From contig CAIKZO010000114.1 of the NCBI GenBank assembly GCA_903832005.1, forward strand, positions 62,001 through 126,000: a DNA stretch of 64,000 nucleotides, in the 5' to 3' direction. Below are positions 35,613 to 44,587 of this stretch, piece after piece (position 1 is the first letter of the stretch; the number at the start of each line of letters is the position of its first letter). Origin of the DNA: Enhydrobacter aerosaccus (lineage in GTDB: Bacteria; Pseudomonadota; Alphaproteobacteria; Reyranellales; Reyranellaceae). A program made the position numbers and the translations under genes. The notes below the pieces were generated by a model that was not told the DNA's origin, made no database searches, and was given only the letters and a program-made list of their open reading frames with translations.

Positions 35613-36428
35613 ATGCGCTCGATGCCCATCTACGAGGTCCATGCGATCAAATACGCCCACCTGCCGCGCAAGGCGTGGGAAGTGCAGATCAACCCGGACC
35701 CGCACGACGCCAACTTCCCGATGGACTACTTCATCTGGGTCGCGATCCCGATCGACGAGAGCGGCCATCGCGCCATCGGCGGCAAACCGATCGTCATCGA
35801 CACCGGCTTCAATGCCGCCGTCGGCAAGAAGCGCGGCCGCGAGGTGAAGACCAATCCGGCCGACCTGCTCGAGCATCTGGGCATCGATGCCAAGGAGGTG
35901 GAGGACGTCATCGTCACCCATCTGCACTACGACCATATCGGCAACTGGGACCGCTTCCCCAAGGCGCGCTTCCATCTGCAGGACAAGGAGATGCAGTTCG
36001 CGACCGGCCGGCACATGTGCCACGGCGCGTTCCAGCACGCCTACGAGGTCGACGACATCGTGGGCATGGTGCGCGCGCTCTACGGCAAGCGCGTGGCCTT
36101 CCACGACGGTGACGGCGAGATCGCGCCCGGCATCTCCGTGCACCTGATCGGCGGCCATACGATGGGCATCCAGTCGGTGCGCGTGAACACGCGCGACGGC
36201 TGGCTCGTGCTCGCCTCCGACGCCTCGCACTATTTCTGGGGCGTCGAGCAGGAGAAGCTGTTCTCGATCGTCTTCTCGGTCGCCGACATGCTGGCCGGTT
36301 ACGACACGCTGAAGAAGCTGGCCGACGGACGCATCGAGAAGGTGATCCCCGGCCACGATGCCGAAGTCACCAAACGCTTCCCCGCCTCGAAGAAGGGGCT
36401 GGAAGGGATTTGCGTCAGGTTGGACTAA
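35613..36428 (+). CDS. N-acyl-homoserine-lactonase-family metallo-beta-lactamase-fold hydrolase
   Basis: A 271-residue zinc hydrolase. The metal motif HLHYDHIGN, a downstream IGGHTMG His, SDASHYF with the bridging Asp, and GHD near the C-terminus give the full MBL ligand set. The sequence fits the AttM/AiiA-like branch that opens acyl-homoserine lactones, though related enzymes hydrolyse other lactones. ATG 35613 has AAGGA eight bases upstream; earlier in-frame starts add only basic leader. No signal peptide, so cytoplasmic. Specificity is unproven. Confidence 0.85.
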   Translation: MRSMPIYEVHAIKYAHLPRKAWEVQINPDPHDANFPMDYFIWVAIPIDESGHRAIGGKPIVIDTGFNAAVGKKRGREVKTNPADLLEHLGIDAKEVEDVIVTHLHYDHIGNWDRFPKARFHLQDKEMQFATGRHMCHGAFQHAYEVDDIVGMVRALYGKRVAFHDGDGEIAPGISVHLIGGHTMGIQSVRVNTRDGWLVLASDASHYFWGVEQEKLFSIVFSVADMLAGYDTLKKLADGRIEKVIPGHDAEVTKRFPASKKGLEGICVRLD

Positions 36429-36432
36429 CCTA

Positions 36433-36508
36433 AAAGGTCCCTCACTTCGTTCGGGATGACAGTATTGTTGTCATCCCGAGCGTAGCGAAGCGAAGCCGAG
36501 GGACCTTT
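36433..36508. repeat. REP-like palindromic element at a convergent junction
   Basis: An imperfect inverted repeat of 76 bases. AAAGGTCCCTC and GAGGGACCTTT form the outer arms, and TCGGGATGACA and TGTCATCCCGA the inner arms, with tttg/ccgag variation between. It begins 5 bases after the metallohydrolase stop and ends 3 bases before the binding-protein stop. The wording is typical of intergenic palindromes dispersed in GC-rich alphaproteobacteria and it could serve as a shared terminator. Confidence 0.7.
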
Positions 36509-36510
36509 CG

Positions 36511-38088
36511 CTATTTCTTCTCCACGTTCCACAGCGCCAGCTCGGGCACCTGCAGGATGCCCGTGACGTTGGTGCGGATCGCGGTTGGCGTGGTGAACTG
36601 GCCGAGCGGGACGAAGGTCGGGTAGCCGCTCGAGAGGCGCAGCGAGACCTGCTCGGCAATCGCCTTCTGCTTGGCCGGATCGGTTTCCTTGGCGTAGGCG
36701 TCGCGCAGCTTCTCGATCTCCGGATCGCACGGCCAGCCGAAGGCGGCCTTGTCGCACGAGGCGTTGATGAAGGCGGCGGACACCGGATTCATCACGTCGG
36801 GCGAGCCCCATGAGGTGAAGAAGACGCTCCAGCCGCCCTTGTCGGCCGGATCCTTCTTGGCGCGGCGCGCGACCAAGGTCTGCCAGTCCATTGCCTGCAG
36901 GTCGACCTTGAAGCCGGCCGCTTCGAGCTGCGGCTTGGCCACAGTGGCGAGCTGGTTGTGACCGGCGATGTCGGTCTGGTGCATCATCACGACCGGCGTG
37001 CCGTCGTAACCCGCTTCCTTCAGCAGCTCCTTCGCCTTGGCGATGTTGCCCGAGAGCTTGTCGTCCCAGCCCTTGGTCGTCTCGAGCGGCGAGCCGCAGG
37101 GGAAGACCGACTTGCACAGCGTGTAGTACTTCGCGTCGCCGACATTGGCCTCGAGGAACGGCTTCTGGTCGATCGCGTAGAGCGCGGCTTCGCGGATCTT
37201 GGCGTTGTCGAACGGCTTGGTCAGCACGTTGAATCGCATCTCGTACTGGCGGCCGGCCGGGTTCACGACCTGGATGCTGATGTTCTTGTCCTTCTGCAGC
37301 AGCGGCAGCAGGTCGGGCGGCGTGATCTCGATCAGGTCGATCTCGCCGTTCAGCAGGGCGTTCACCTGGGTCTGCTGGTCGGGGATGGTGATCCACTCGA
37401 CGCGGTCGATCTTCACCACCTTGCCGCCGGCCAGGCCCGAGGGCGGCTCGTTGCGCGGCTTGTACTTGGTGTTCTTGACGTAGACCGCCTTCTCGCCGGG
37501 CTTCCACTCGTCCTTCTTGAAGATGAAGGGACCCGAGCCGGTGAAGTCGGTGATCTGGGTGTTGGGATCGGTCTCGGCGACCCGCTTGGGCATCATGAAG
37601 GCGATGTTGGCGCTGGCCTTGCCGAGCGAATCGAGCACGAGGCCGTAGGGCTCCTTCAGCACCATCTTGATCGTCTTGGCGTCGGGCGCGGTGAGCGACG
37701 TCACTTCGCCCATCAGCTTCTGGCCCATCGAATCCTTGGCGGCCCAGCGCTTCAGCGAGGCCACGCAATCCTCAGCCGTCACCGGCTGGCCGTCGTGCCA
37801 TTCGAGCCCGTCGCGCAGGGTGAAGGTCCAGGTGAGCTTGTCGGCCGAGACGTCCCACTTGTCGACCATCTGCGGCTTCACGGCGAGCTTCTCGTCGACC
37901 GAGAACAGCGTGTCGTAGATCATGTTGCCGTGGTGGGTCGTGATCAGCGCCGTCGTCCAGATCGGATCGACGATCTTGAGATCGGAATGCAGCGCCACCT
38001 TGAGCACGGTCTCGGCGTGCGTGGCAGGTGCTGCGCCCGTGAAGGCGAGCGCGGCCACGACCGCGCAGACAAAACGACGACCCAACAT
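36511..38088 (-). CDS. peptide/nickel-type ABC transporter substrate-binding protein
   Basis: A 525-residue SBP_bac_5 (DppA/OppA-like) periplasmic protein. A Sec signal peptide occupies the first 25 residues (ending THA). Family motifs are LHSDLKIVDPIW, LRDGLEWHDGQPVTAEDCVASLKRW, FNVLTKPFDNAKIREA and AKELLKEAGYDG. It captures a peptide or similar ligand for import. No permease or ATPase genes adjoin it, so it is an orphan binding protein. It lies 13 bases upstream (in transcription) of nothing related; the FprA-like gene precedes it. Confidence 0.92.
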   Translation of the reverse strand: MLGRRFVCAVVAALAFTGAAPATHAETVLKVALHSDLKIVDPIWTTALITTHHGNMIYDTLFSVDEKLAVKPQMVDKWDVSADKLTWTFTLRDGLEWHDGQPVTAEDCVASLKRWAAKDSMGQKLMGEVTSLTAPDAKTIKMVLKEPYGLVLDSLGKASANIAFMMPKRVAETDPNTQITDFTGSGPFIFKKDEWKPGEKAVYVKNTKYKPRNEPPSGLAGGKVVKIDRVEWITIPDQQTQVNALLNGEIDLIEITPPDLLPLLQKDKNISIQVVNPAGRQYEMRFNVLTKPFDNAKIREAALYAIDQKPFLEANVGDAKYYTLCKSVFPCGSPLETTKGWDDKLSGNIAKAKELLKEAGYDGTPVVMMHQTDIAGHNQLATVAKPQLEAAGFKVDLQAMDWQTLVARRAKKDPADKGGWSVFFTSWGSPDVMNPVSAAFINASCDKAAFGWPCDPEIEKLRDAYAKETDPAKQKAIAEQVSLRLSSGYPTFVPLGQFTTPTAIRTNVTGILQVPELALWNVEKK

Positions 38089-38101
38089 GATCTTCTCCCT
38101 C

Positions 38102-39283
38102 TTACCCGCCGGCGACCTTCAACAAGGACGCCCAGTCCGTCAACTTGATCCGCGGGCGGCCCTCGGCCGCACCGGCGGCGATCTCGGCCTTGTCGATGCG
38201 CTGCCAGCCCGCCGCGTCGATCCCCGGCGGCAGCGGATCGACACCGTCCCTGGGCACGCGATCCTTCAGCCAGGCAAGCACTTGCTGTGCCACCGCGTGG
38301 CTGTCGGCGCGGTTGGTCGGGATGGTGCCGCTCGGCCCGCGCCGCGCCCAACCGACGGCGAACACGCCCTCGCCCTTGGGCAGTTCCGTGCCGCCGTAGC
38401 CGATGCAGGTCACGACGAGGTCGTACTCGCCTTGCCTGATCTCGGCTGGGGTCGTGTGAAACAGGAAGCGCAGCGCAATCGGCTTGGCGCCCGCGGTATT
38501 ACCCGCGAAGGCGCGCAACGTGTCGAGGTTCTTGGTCTTGCGCAGCCGCTCCGGCGTCGGGTCGTCCGCGGGCGCCGTTGCCTCGAGCGCCTTGGCATCG
38601 ACCAGCGCCACGGCGCGCGACAGCCGGCCCATCTCGGCCAGCTCGTTATTGGTGAAGGATGCGTGCTCTGGGCCGCGCCGGCCGATGATGTCGATCGCCT
38701 CGATCGGTGCGGCCGCGATGGCGGCGCCCGCCTCGGGCACGATGTCGGACTTGGCCATCTCGTCGGCCGACTTGGCCAGCAGGCGTGCCACGTCGAGCGC
38801 CACGTTGCCGTTGCCGATCACCGCGACGCGTTTGACCACGCCGAGGTCAGGACCGGTCCGGAAATCCGGATGGCCGTTCAGCCAGGCCACGAACCGCCAC
38901 GAGCCCCAGACGTGCGGCAGCTCTTCGCCGGGCACGCCGAGCTTGCGGTCGAGCACCATGCCGGTGGCCACGATCGTGGCGTCATAGGCCGCGATGATCT
39001 CGTCCCACGTCTTGTCACGGCCGATCTCCAGATTGCCGCGGAACCGCACGTTGGGCTGTGCCAGCAGCTTCTCGAACTGGCGCACGATCGCCTTGGTGCC
39101 CTGATGGTCGGGCGCCACACCCGCCCGGACCAGGCCAAACGGCGTCGGCAGACGGTCGATGATATCGATGTGAAGGGTGGGCCCGGAAACAGAAGAGCCG
39201 CGCAGCAGCCCGTCGGCGGCATAGAAGCCCGACGGACCGGCCCCCACGATGGCTACTCGATGAGGCGCAACCCTATGAGTCAT
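38102..39283 (-). CDS. ferredoxin-NADP reductase, adrenodoxin-reductase (FprA) type
   Basis: A 393-residue flavoprotein that should pass electrons between NADPH and a ferredoxin. It has an N-terminal FAD site [15 protein letters not shown], a [13 protein letters not shown] segment characteristic of the FprA group, an NADPH site [15 protein letters not shown], and the C-terminal [21 protein letters not shown] 39283 is preferred over an upstream in-frame start at 39313, which would overlap queF. It is divergent from queF, with 28 bases between starts. Confidence 0.92.
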   Translation of the reverse strand: MTHRVAPHRVAIVGAGPSGFYAADGLLRGSSVSGPTLHIDIIDRLPTPFGLVRAGVAPDHQGTKAIVRQFEKLLAQPNVRFRGNLEIGRDKTWDEIIAAYDATIVATGMVLDRKLGVPGEELPHVWGSWRFVAWLNGHPDFRTGPDLGVVKRVAVIGNGNVALDVARLLAKSADEMAKSDIVPEAGAAIAAAPIEAIDIIGRRGPEHASFTNNELAEMGRLSRAVALVDAKALEATAPADDPTPERLRKTKNLDTLRAFAGNTAGAKPIALRFLFHTTPAEIRQGEYDLVVTCIGYGGTELPKGEGVFAVGWARRGPSGTIPTNRADSHAVAQQVLAWLKDRVPRDGVDPLPPGIDAAGWQRIDKAEIAAGAAEGRPRIKLTDWASLLKVAGG

Positions 39284-39311
39284 GGCGGCCCGCTTAGCAT
39301 ATGATGGGGGC

Positions 39312-39767
39312 ATGTCTAAATACCCTCACCTGCGCCAGCTCGGCCGCGCCGCTGCCCTCCCCGCCTCGCCCGACAAGGCCGTGCTGGAGACCGTGCCCAA
39401 TCCGGACCCCAAGGCGCTCTATCTCGTGCGCTTCGCCCAGCCGGAATTCACCACCGTCTGCCCGATGACCGGCCAGCCCGACTTCGCCCATCTGGTGATC
39501 GACTATGCGCCCCGCGCGAAGCTGATCGAGAGCAAGTCGCTCAAGCTCTATCTCGGCAGCTTCCGCAATCACGCCGACTTCCACGAAGCCTGCACGCTCA
39601 CCATCGGCCAGAAGCTCGCCAAGGTGCTCGCCCCCCGCTGGCTGCGTATCGGCGCCTACTGGTACCCGCGCGGCGGCATGCCGATCGATGTGTTCTGGCA
39701 GACCGGTGCGCCGCCCAAGGGCCTGTGGCTGCCCGACCAGGGCGTCGCGGCCTACCGGGGACGATGA
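39312..39767 (+). CDS. queF: NADPH-dependent 7-cyano-7-deazaguanine reductase QueF
   Basis: It reduces preQ0 to preQ1 in queuosine biosynthesis. The 151-residue unimodular form is shown by the catalytic-Cys segment [14 protein letters not shown], the [15 protein letters not shown] motif and a terminal [14 protein letters not shown] 39312 is the natural start; the extension to 39282 overlaps the divergent gene. It is translationally coupled (ATGA) to queG, so two consecutive enzymes of one modification pathway are paired. Confidence 0.96.
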   Translation: MSKYPHLRQLGRAAALPASPDKAVLETVPNPDPKALYLVRFAQPEFTTVCPMTGQPDFAHLVIDYAPRAKLIESKSLKLYLGSFRNHADFHEACTLTIGQKLAKVLAPRWLRIGAYWYPRGGMPIDVFWQTGAPPKGLWLPDQGVAAYRGR

Positions 39768-40855
39768 GCCGGAACCCACCTCGTCCCAAGCGCCCGCCGA
39801 AGCAGGCGACGCCTGCCCAGTTGCGCGACGCCATTCGCGATGCCGCACTGACGCTTGGCTTCGATGCGGTGGGCTTCGCGCCGGCCAACCTCGATCCCGA
39901 CGCGCGCGCGCTGCGACTCGGCCGGCTGATGCAGTTCGTCGACGACGGCTGGCAGGGCGACATGGGCTGGATGGCCGAGCGCACGGCGCAGCGCGCCGAT
40001 CCGGCCACGCTGTGGCCCGAGGCGAAGACCGTCGTGTCGCTGGCGCTCAACTACGGGCCCGAGCGCAATCCGCTGGCGATCCTCGAGCAGCGCGAGCTGG
40101 GCGCAATCTCGGTCTATGCCCAAGGCCGTGACTATCACGACGTCATGAAGACCAAGCTGAAGGCGCTGGGCAGGATCATCTGGGACACCTACCAGCACGA
40201 CCTGAAGGTCTTCGTCGACACCGCGCCGCTGATGGAAAAGCCTGCCGCGCAGGAAGCCGGCCAGGGTTGGCAGGGCAAGCATACGAACCTCGTGTCGCGC
40301 GACTTCGGCTCGTGGCTTTTCCTCGGCGAGCTGCTGCTGTCAGTCGAGCTGCCCTATGACGCTCCGGAGACCGACCATTGCGGCCAGTGCCATGCCTGTC
40401 TCGACATCTGCCCGACCAAAGCCTTTCCCGCGCCTTATCGTCTCGATGCGCGGCGCTGCATTTCCTACCTCACCATCGAGCACGCGGGGCCGATCGACGA
40501 GGAGCTGCGACCGCTGCTCGGCAACCGCATCTACGGCTGCGACGATTGCCTTTCCGTCTGCCCGTGGAACAAGTTCGCGCAGACATCGCAGCAGGTGGCG
40601 CTCGCGCCCAAGGAAGGTCTCGACGCGCCGGCGCTGGTCGAGCTTGCTGCGCTCGACGATGCCGCCTTCCGCGCGCGCTTCGCCGGCACCGCGATCAAGC
40701 GCATCGGCCGCGACCGTTTCGTGCGCAACGTGGCCTACGCGCTGGGCAACAGCGGTGCGCCGGCCACGTCGCTGCCGGCGATTGAACTTTTGGTGAAGGA
40801 CGATTCCGCGCTGGTGCGCGACGCCGCGGCATGGGCAAAGTCGCGCCTCACCTGA
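39764..40855 (+). CDS. queG: epoxyqueuosine reductase QueG
   Basis: A cobalamin-dependent iron-sulfur enzyme that reduces epoxyqueuosine to queuosine in tRNA, the final step after QueF. The 363-residue protein has two [4Fe-4S] motifs, [12 protein letters not shown] and [11 protein letters not shown], preceded by the corrinoid-binding region with GRDYHDVMK. The ATG overlaps the queF stop. A HEAT-like C-terminal tail is present. Length is normal. Confidence 0.96.
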   Translation: MSRNPPRPKRPPKQATPAQLRDAIRDAALTLGFDAVGFAPANLDPDARALRLGRLMQFVDDGWQGDMGWMAERTAQRADPATLWPEAKTVVSLALNYGPERNPLAILEQRELGAISVYAQGRDYHDVMKTKLKALGRIIWDTYQHDLKVFVDTAPLMEKPAAQEAGQGWQGKHTNLVSRDFGSWLFLGELLLSVELPYDAPETDHCGQCHACLDICPTKAFPAPYRLDARRCISYLTIEHAGPIDEELRPLLGNRIYGCDDCLSVCPWNKFAQTSQQVALAPKEGLDAPALVELAALDDAAFRARFAGTAIKRIGRDRFVRNVAYALGNSGAPATSLPAIELLVKDDSALVRDAAAWAKSRLT

Positions 40856-40865
40856 AGAGGTATCG

Positions 40866-41708
40866 ATGAAAGCCGTTCTGACTGCCCTCGCCTTCGTGAG
40901 CCTTCTCGCCTCCGGCGCTGTCTCGGCGCAGACGCTGTCCTCGCAGCAGATCAAGGATCTTGTCGCCAGCCCCGACCGCAGCGCCGCCGATCGCAAGAAC
41001 GACGAGCGCCGCAAGCCGGTCGAGATGCTGGAGTTCATCGGCGTCAAACCCGGCGGCACCGCGCTCGATCTCAGCGCCGCTGGCGGCTACACGACCGAGT
41101 TGCTGGCCCGCGCCATTGGCCCCACCGGCAAGGTCTATGGCCAGAGCCGGCCACGTCCCGCGGGGCAGCCGTCGCCCGCGCCCGCCGCGCCGGAAGGCAA
41201 CGCCGATCCGTCGGCGAAGCCTGCCGCGGCCGCCGCCGCACCGCCAGCGGCGCCGCGTCCGTCACCTGTGGCGCTCGCCGAGCGTGACAAGGCCCTGACC
41301 GGCAAGGCCGCGCCCATCGTGGCCGTCGTCCAGCCATTCGAGGAGCCCGTGCCGGCCGAGGCCGCCGACGCAAAGCTCGATCTCGTGACCTTGATGTTCA
41401 ACTACCACGACCTCGGATTCCTGGGCGTCGATCGCGCCAAGATGAACGCCGCCGTCTTCCGCGCGCTGAAGCCGGGCGGTGTCTATGTCATCGCCGACCA
41501 CGCCGGACGCCCCGGCACAGGCATCTCCGAGTCGGGAACCTTGCACCGCATCGAGCAGGCGTTCCTGCGCAAGGAAGTCGAAGCAGCAGGCTTCAAGTTC
41601 GCGGCCGAAGGCACCTTCCTGCGCAATCCCAACGATCCGCGCGACAAGAACACGCCCGACCCGGCGCAGCCCAAGGACGAGTTCGTCCTGAAGTTCGTGA
41701 AGCCCTAG
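40866..41708 (+). CDS. secreted SAM-methyltransferase-like protein with an Ala/Pro insert
   Basis: A 280-residue protein with a Sec signal peptide (first 21 residues, ending VSAQ) and a class I methyltransferase-like fold of the COG4798 kind: motif I ALDLSAAGGYTTELLARAIG and a later LKPGGVYVIADHAG. Between them lies a low-complexity Pro/Ala segment of about 50 residues. The exported location makes SAM use puzzling, since SAM is cytoplasmic. It follows queG by 10 bases and may be cotranscribed, but no role in queuosine synthesis is known. Confidence 0.82.
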   Translation: MKAVLTALAFVSLLASGAVSAQTLSSQQIKDLVASPDRSAADRKNDERRKPVEMLEFIGVKPGGTALDLSAAGGYTTELLARAIGPTGKVYGQSRPRPAGQPSPAPAAPEGNADPSAKPAAAAAAPPAAPRPSPVALAERDKALTGKAAPIVAVVQPFEEPVPAEAADAKLDLVTLMFNYHDLGFLGVDRAKMNAAVFRALKPGGVYVIADHAGRPGTGISESGTLHRIEQAFLRKEVEAAGFKFAAEGTFLRNPNDPRDKNTPDPAQPKDEFVLKFVKP

Positions 41709-41733
41709 AGCGAGTTCCGTCTCAACGAACTCC

Positions 41734-41842
41734 CCTCACCCTGAGGAGCGAGCGCAGCGAGCGTCTCGAAGGGTTGGAACGAGCACCTTGTCTGTGGCCC
41801 ACCCTTCGAGACGCGCGCAAGGGCGCGCTCCTCAGGGTGAGG
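41734..41842. repeat. long inverted repeat between convergent genes
   Basis: Outer arms CCTCACCCTGAGGAGCG and CGCTCCTCAGGGTGAGG, inner arms CGTCTCGAAGGGT and ACCCTTCGAGACG, with a central loop of about 20 bases. It fills most of the gap between the methyltransferase-like and SulP stop codons. This is a common dispersed palindrome type in alphaproteobacteria and probably forms a strong cruciform or terminator hairpin. Confidence 0.75.
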
Positions 41843-41850
41843 TAGTTGCT

Positions 41851-44067
41851 CTACCGCCGCAAGACGCTGATCAGGTTGCTGGCGAAGCGCAGGCGTTCGG
41901 CCATCACCGCGATCGTATAAGTGAGCAGCGCCTGGCTGAGCTGCGGGTGATCGCGGTTGAGGCGTTCAAAGTCCGCGCGGCCCAGCACGTAGAGGATGCT
42001 GTCGGCCTCGGCGAGGATGGTGGCGCTGCGCTTGCGGCCAGTGATCAGGCCCATCTCGCCGATCGTGGTGTGCGGCCCCAGGCTGCGCACGCGGTTGGGC
42101 GGGCCGCCCTCGACGCTGACGGCGATGCCGATGCGGCCGCGCACGATGAAATGCATGCTGTCGGCGGCATCGCCTTGGGCCGCGATCACGTCGCCCTCGC
42201 TCACGTCGAGCCGTTCGCAGGACGTCGCCAGTTCGCGCGCAAAGTCGGCACTGCCCAGCGCCTGGGTCAGCCAGGCGACGAGGTCGCGCCCCTCGGCACG
42301 CTCCGTCATGTGCTCCGCGATGATCGCGTTCTCGCAAAGCTCGAGCGCATGGTCGAGATCGTCGGAAACATAGTCCTCGGTGTCGATCAGCGGATTGAAC
42401 GTGTGCCGCAAGCTCGGCTGCAGGTTCACCAGCATGATCCGCGCGCCGATCTTGTCGGCGGCCTGGCGTATTTGGTCGAAACTGTGCAGCGCCGAGGAAT
42501 CGATGCCGGTCACCAGCCGGAAGTCGAACACCAGGAAGCGGCAGTCCGGCCGCCGCTCGAACAGCGCCTTGATGTAGTCGTGCAGCCGGCTGGCCGAACC
42601 GAAGAACAGGTAGCTGTGCAGCACCACGCCCTGAATCTTGTTGCTGCGCGCGGCGAGGATGGCGAGCTGGTCGGGCCCGCGGTCGAGCGAGGACTGGTAC
42701 TCCGAGCCGTCGAAGCTGAACTTGATCGCGTTCACCCGGCTGGCGCTGAGCGCAAAGGTCATGCAGCTGATCACCACGCCGATCACCACGCCCGCGATGA
42801 AGCCCCACTGCAGGATGATCAGCGTCACCAGCAGCAGCGAGGCGTAGTCGACTTTCGAGATGCGATGTACCGAGGCGACCAGCCAGCGATACAGCAGATT
42901 GGCGCCCAGATAGAGCAGCAGGCCGCCCAGCACGAAGCGCGGCACATAGGCCACGAAGTCCGTACCGATCGCGAGAACGCCCGCCGCCACGAGGGCCACG
43001 ACGAGGCCGCTCAGCCGCCCGCGTCCGCCCGCGGCATAGTTCAGGGTCGTGCGGCTGAGCGAAGTGCAGCTGACGTAGCCGCCCAGTCCTGCCGTGAGGA
43101 GATTGGCGACGCCCAGCACCTTGAGATCGCGCTGCAGGTCGGCCTCGCGCCGCACCACGAACTCGATGCCGTTGGTGTTGAGCAGCATGGTGATCGTGGT
43201 CACGAACATCATGGCGAGGATATCGCCGGCCAGGGACGGGATGATCTGCCAGTGGAACATATGGATGTCCGCCATGTCCCACTCCAGCGACAAAGCGGCG
43301 GTGCCGGTGGGGCTGAACATCCAGCCTTCGGCCTGCGCTTCGCTGACGGGCGTGTTCATCAGCCACAGCACGACATGGGCAAGCGCAATGCCGCCCAACA
43401 CGATACCCGGCACGATGTAGGGACTGCGCGAGCGGCGCACCGCCAAGGTGATCGCGGCTGCCACCGCGCTCGCTGCGGCAAGCTTGATCAGGACGACGTG
43501 GCCGAGGAACAGCTCGAGGTTCCCGAAGCTCAGCCGATGCTCGGCAATGACTCGCACGCCGCCCAGGACCATCAGCGCGCCGGTTGCCGCGAGGAAGCCG
43601 CCGATCACCGGGAACGGCACGAAGCGCACGGCGACGCCTGCGCGCAGGAAGCCCAACGTGCAGAGCAAGAGGCCCGTCAGCCCGGTGCCGATCATCATCA
43701 CGATCATGATCGGCGCGATCAGGTCGTCGGGCGCGCCGACCTCGTTCAGCCGTTCGAGCAGAGCCGCGACCAGCGAGGCGGTGATCGCCGAGGTGGCGCC
43801 GTCCGGGCCTGCGATGACGAAGGGGAAACTGCCGCGCACGGCCATGATGGCGGCGCTGACGGCCAAGGTGACGAAGGTGGCGACGATGCCGATGCCGAGC
43901 CACGGCATCAGCGGCGGGGCGAAGATCAGGCTGGCGAAGGAGAGCCCATAGGCGATCGCAACGATGCTGCTGGTGGCGCCGCCCAGGAGGTCGCCGGCGA
44001 CATTTGCCAACACCTCGGAAACCCGGCTCTTGTCTTTGACGACGACGTCAACGTCTGCTGCTGCCAC
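41851..44067 (-). CDS. SulP (SLC26) anion transporter with STAS and cyclic-nucleotide-binding domains
   Basis: A 738-residue membrane transporter. The first 430 residues form the SulP core of many helices, including VIAGPDGATSA near TM3 and GLGGYVSCTSLSRT. A STAS domain (about 440-570) has FDFRLVTGIDSSA. A C-terminal cNMP-like domain (about 610-735) has IAAQGDAADSMHFIVRGRIGI and GEMGLITGRKRSATI. It starts with GTG 44067. It likely carries sulfate, bicarbonate or another anion, with gating by a small nucleotide or by the STAS domain. It is followed by the inverted repeat and preceded closely by tadA on the same strand. Confidence 0.92.
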   Translation of the reverse strand: MAAADVDVVVKDKSRVSEVLANVAGDLLGGATSSIVAIAYGLSFASLIFAPPLMPWLGIGIVATFVTLAVSAAIMAVRGSFPFVIAGPDGATSAITASLVAALLERLNEVGAPDDLIAPIMIVMMIGTGLTGLLLCTLGFLRAGVAVRFVPFPVIGGFLAATGALMVLGGVRVIAEHRLSFGNLELFLGHVVLIKLAAASAVAAAITLAVRRSRSPYIVPGIVLGGIALAHVVLWLMNTPVSEAQAEGWMFSPTGTAALSLEWDMADIHMFHWQIIPSLAGDILAMMFVTTITMLLNTNGIEFVVRREADLQRDLKVLGVANLLTAGLGGYVSCTSLSRTTLNYAAGGRGRLSGLVVALVAAGVLAIGTDFVAYVPRFVLGGLLLYLGANLLYRWLVASVHRISKVDYASLLLVTLIILQWGFIAGVVIGVVISCMTFALSASRVNAIKFSFDGSEYQSSLDRGPDQLAILAARSNKIQGVVLHSYLFFGSASRLHDYIKALFERRPDCRFLVFDFRLVTGIDSSALHSFDQIRQAADKIGARIMLVNLQPSLRHTFNPLIDTEDYVSDDLDHALELCENAIIAEHMTERAEGRDLVAWLTQALGSADFARELATSCERLDVSEGDVIAAQGDAADSMHFIVRGRIGIAVSVEGGPPNRVRSLGPHTTIGEMGLITGRKRSATILAEADSILYVLGRADFERLNRDHPQLSQALLTYTIAVMAERLRFASNLISVLRR

Positions 44068-44083
44068 TCTACCAAGCCTCTAA

Positions 44084-44542
44084 CTACCGACGTTCGCGGA
44101 AAAACCCCCGCAGCAATTCCGCCGCTTCCTGCTCTGCGATGCCGCCATAGACTTCCGGTCGGTGATGGCAGGTCGGCTGGGCGAAGATCCGTGGGCCGTT
44201 CTCGACGCCGCCGCCCTTGGGATCGCTCGCACCGTAATAGACCCGTCGCAATCGTGCGAAGGAAATCGCCTGCGCGCACATCGGACACGGCTCGAGGGTG
44301 ACGTGAATATCGCAGTCGACCAGCCGCGCCGAGCCCAAGGCCGCGGCGGCGGCGCGGATCGCCAGCATCTCGGCATGCGCCGTCGGATCATGGTCGGCTT
44401 CCGTACGATTGCCCGCGGCGGCCAGCACCGTCCCGTCCGGCCCCACGATCACCGCGCCGATCGGCACCTCGCCGCGCTGTGCGGCTGCGCGTGCTTCGCC
44501 TAGCGCGCGTTCCATGGGAGTGGCTCTTGTCGGACCGGTCAT
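44084..44542 (-). CDS. tadA: tRNA-specific adenosine deaminase TadA
   Basis: It converts A34 to inosine in tRNA-Arg(ACG). The 152-residue protein has zinc-binding, proton-shuttling HAEM and PCPMCAQAI, and a typical EVPIGAVIVGPDG start. The frame is open far upstream through the antisense of the acyl-CoA dehydrogenase, but ATG 44542 gives the normal family length. Confidence 0.94.
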   Translation of the reverse strand: MTGPTRATPMERALGEARAAAQRGEVPIGAVIVGPDGTVLAAAGNRTEADHDPTAHAEMLAIRAAAAALGSARLVDCDIHVTLEPCPMCAQAISFARLRRVYYGASDPKGGGVENGPRIFAQPTCHHRPEVYGGIAEQEAAELLRGFFRERR

Positions 44543-44587
44543 TCCAGTGAAAATAGCGCCAAACGGGTCGGGTTGGGAGCAAAGTCC

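Noticed and set aside
39284..39311. A preQ1 riboswitch upstream of queF.
   Set aside because: Only 28 bases separate the divergent starts, too little for the aptamer with a promoter.
41788..44301. A plus-strand frame of about 837 codons opposite the SulP gene.
   Set aside because: His/Arg/Asp-rich low-complexity translation, starting inside an inverted repeat; antisense of a clear transporter.
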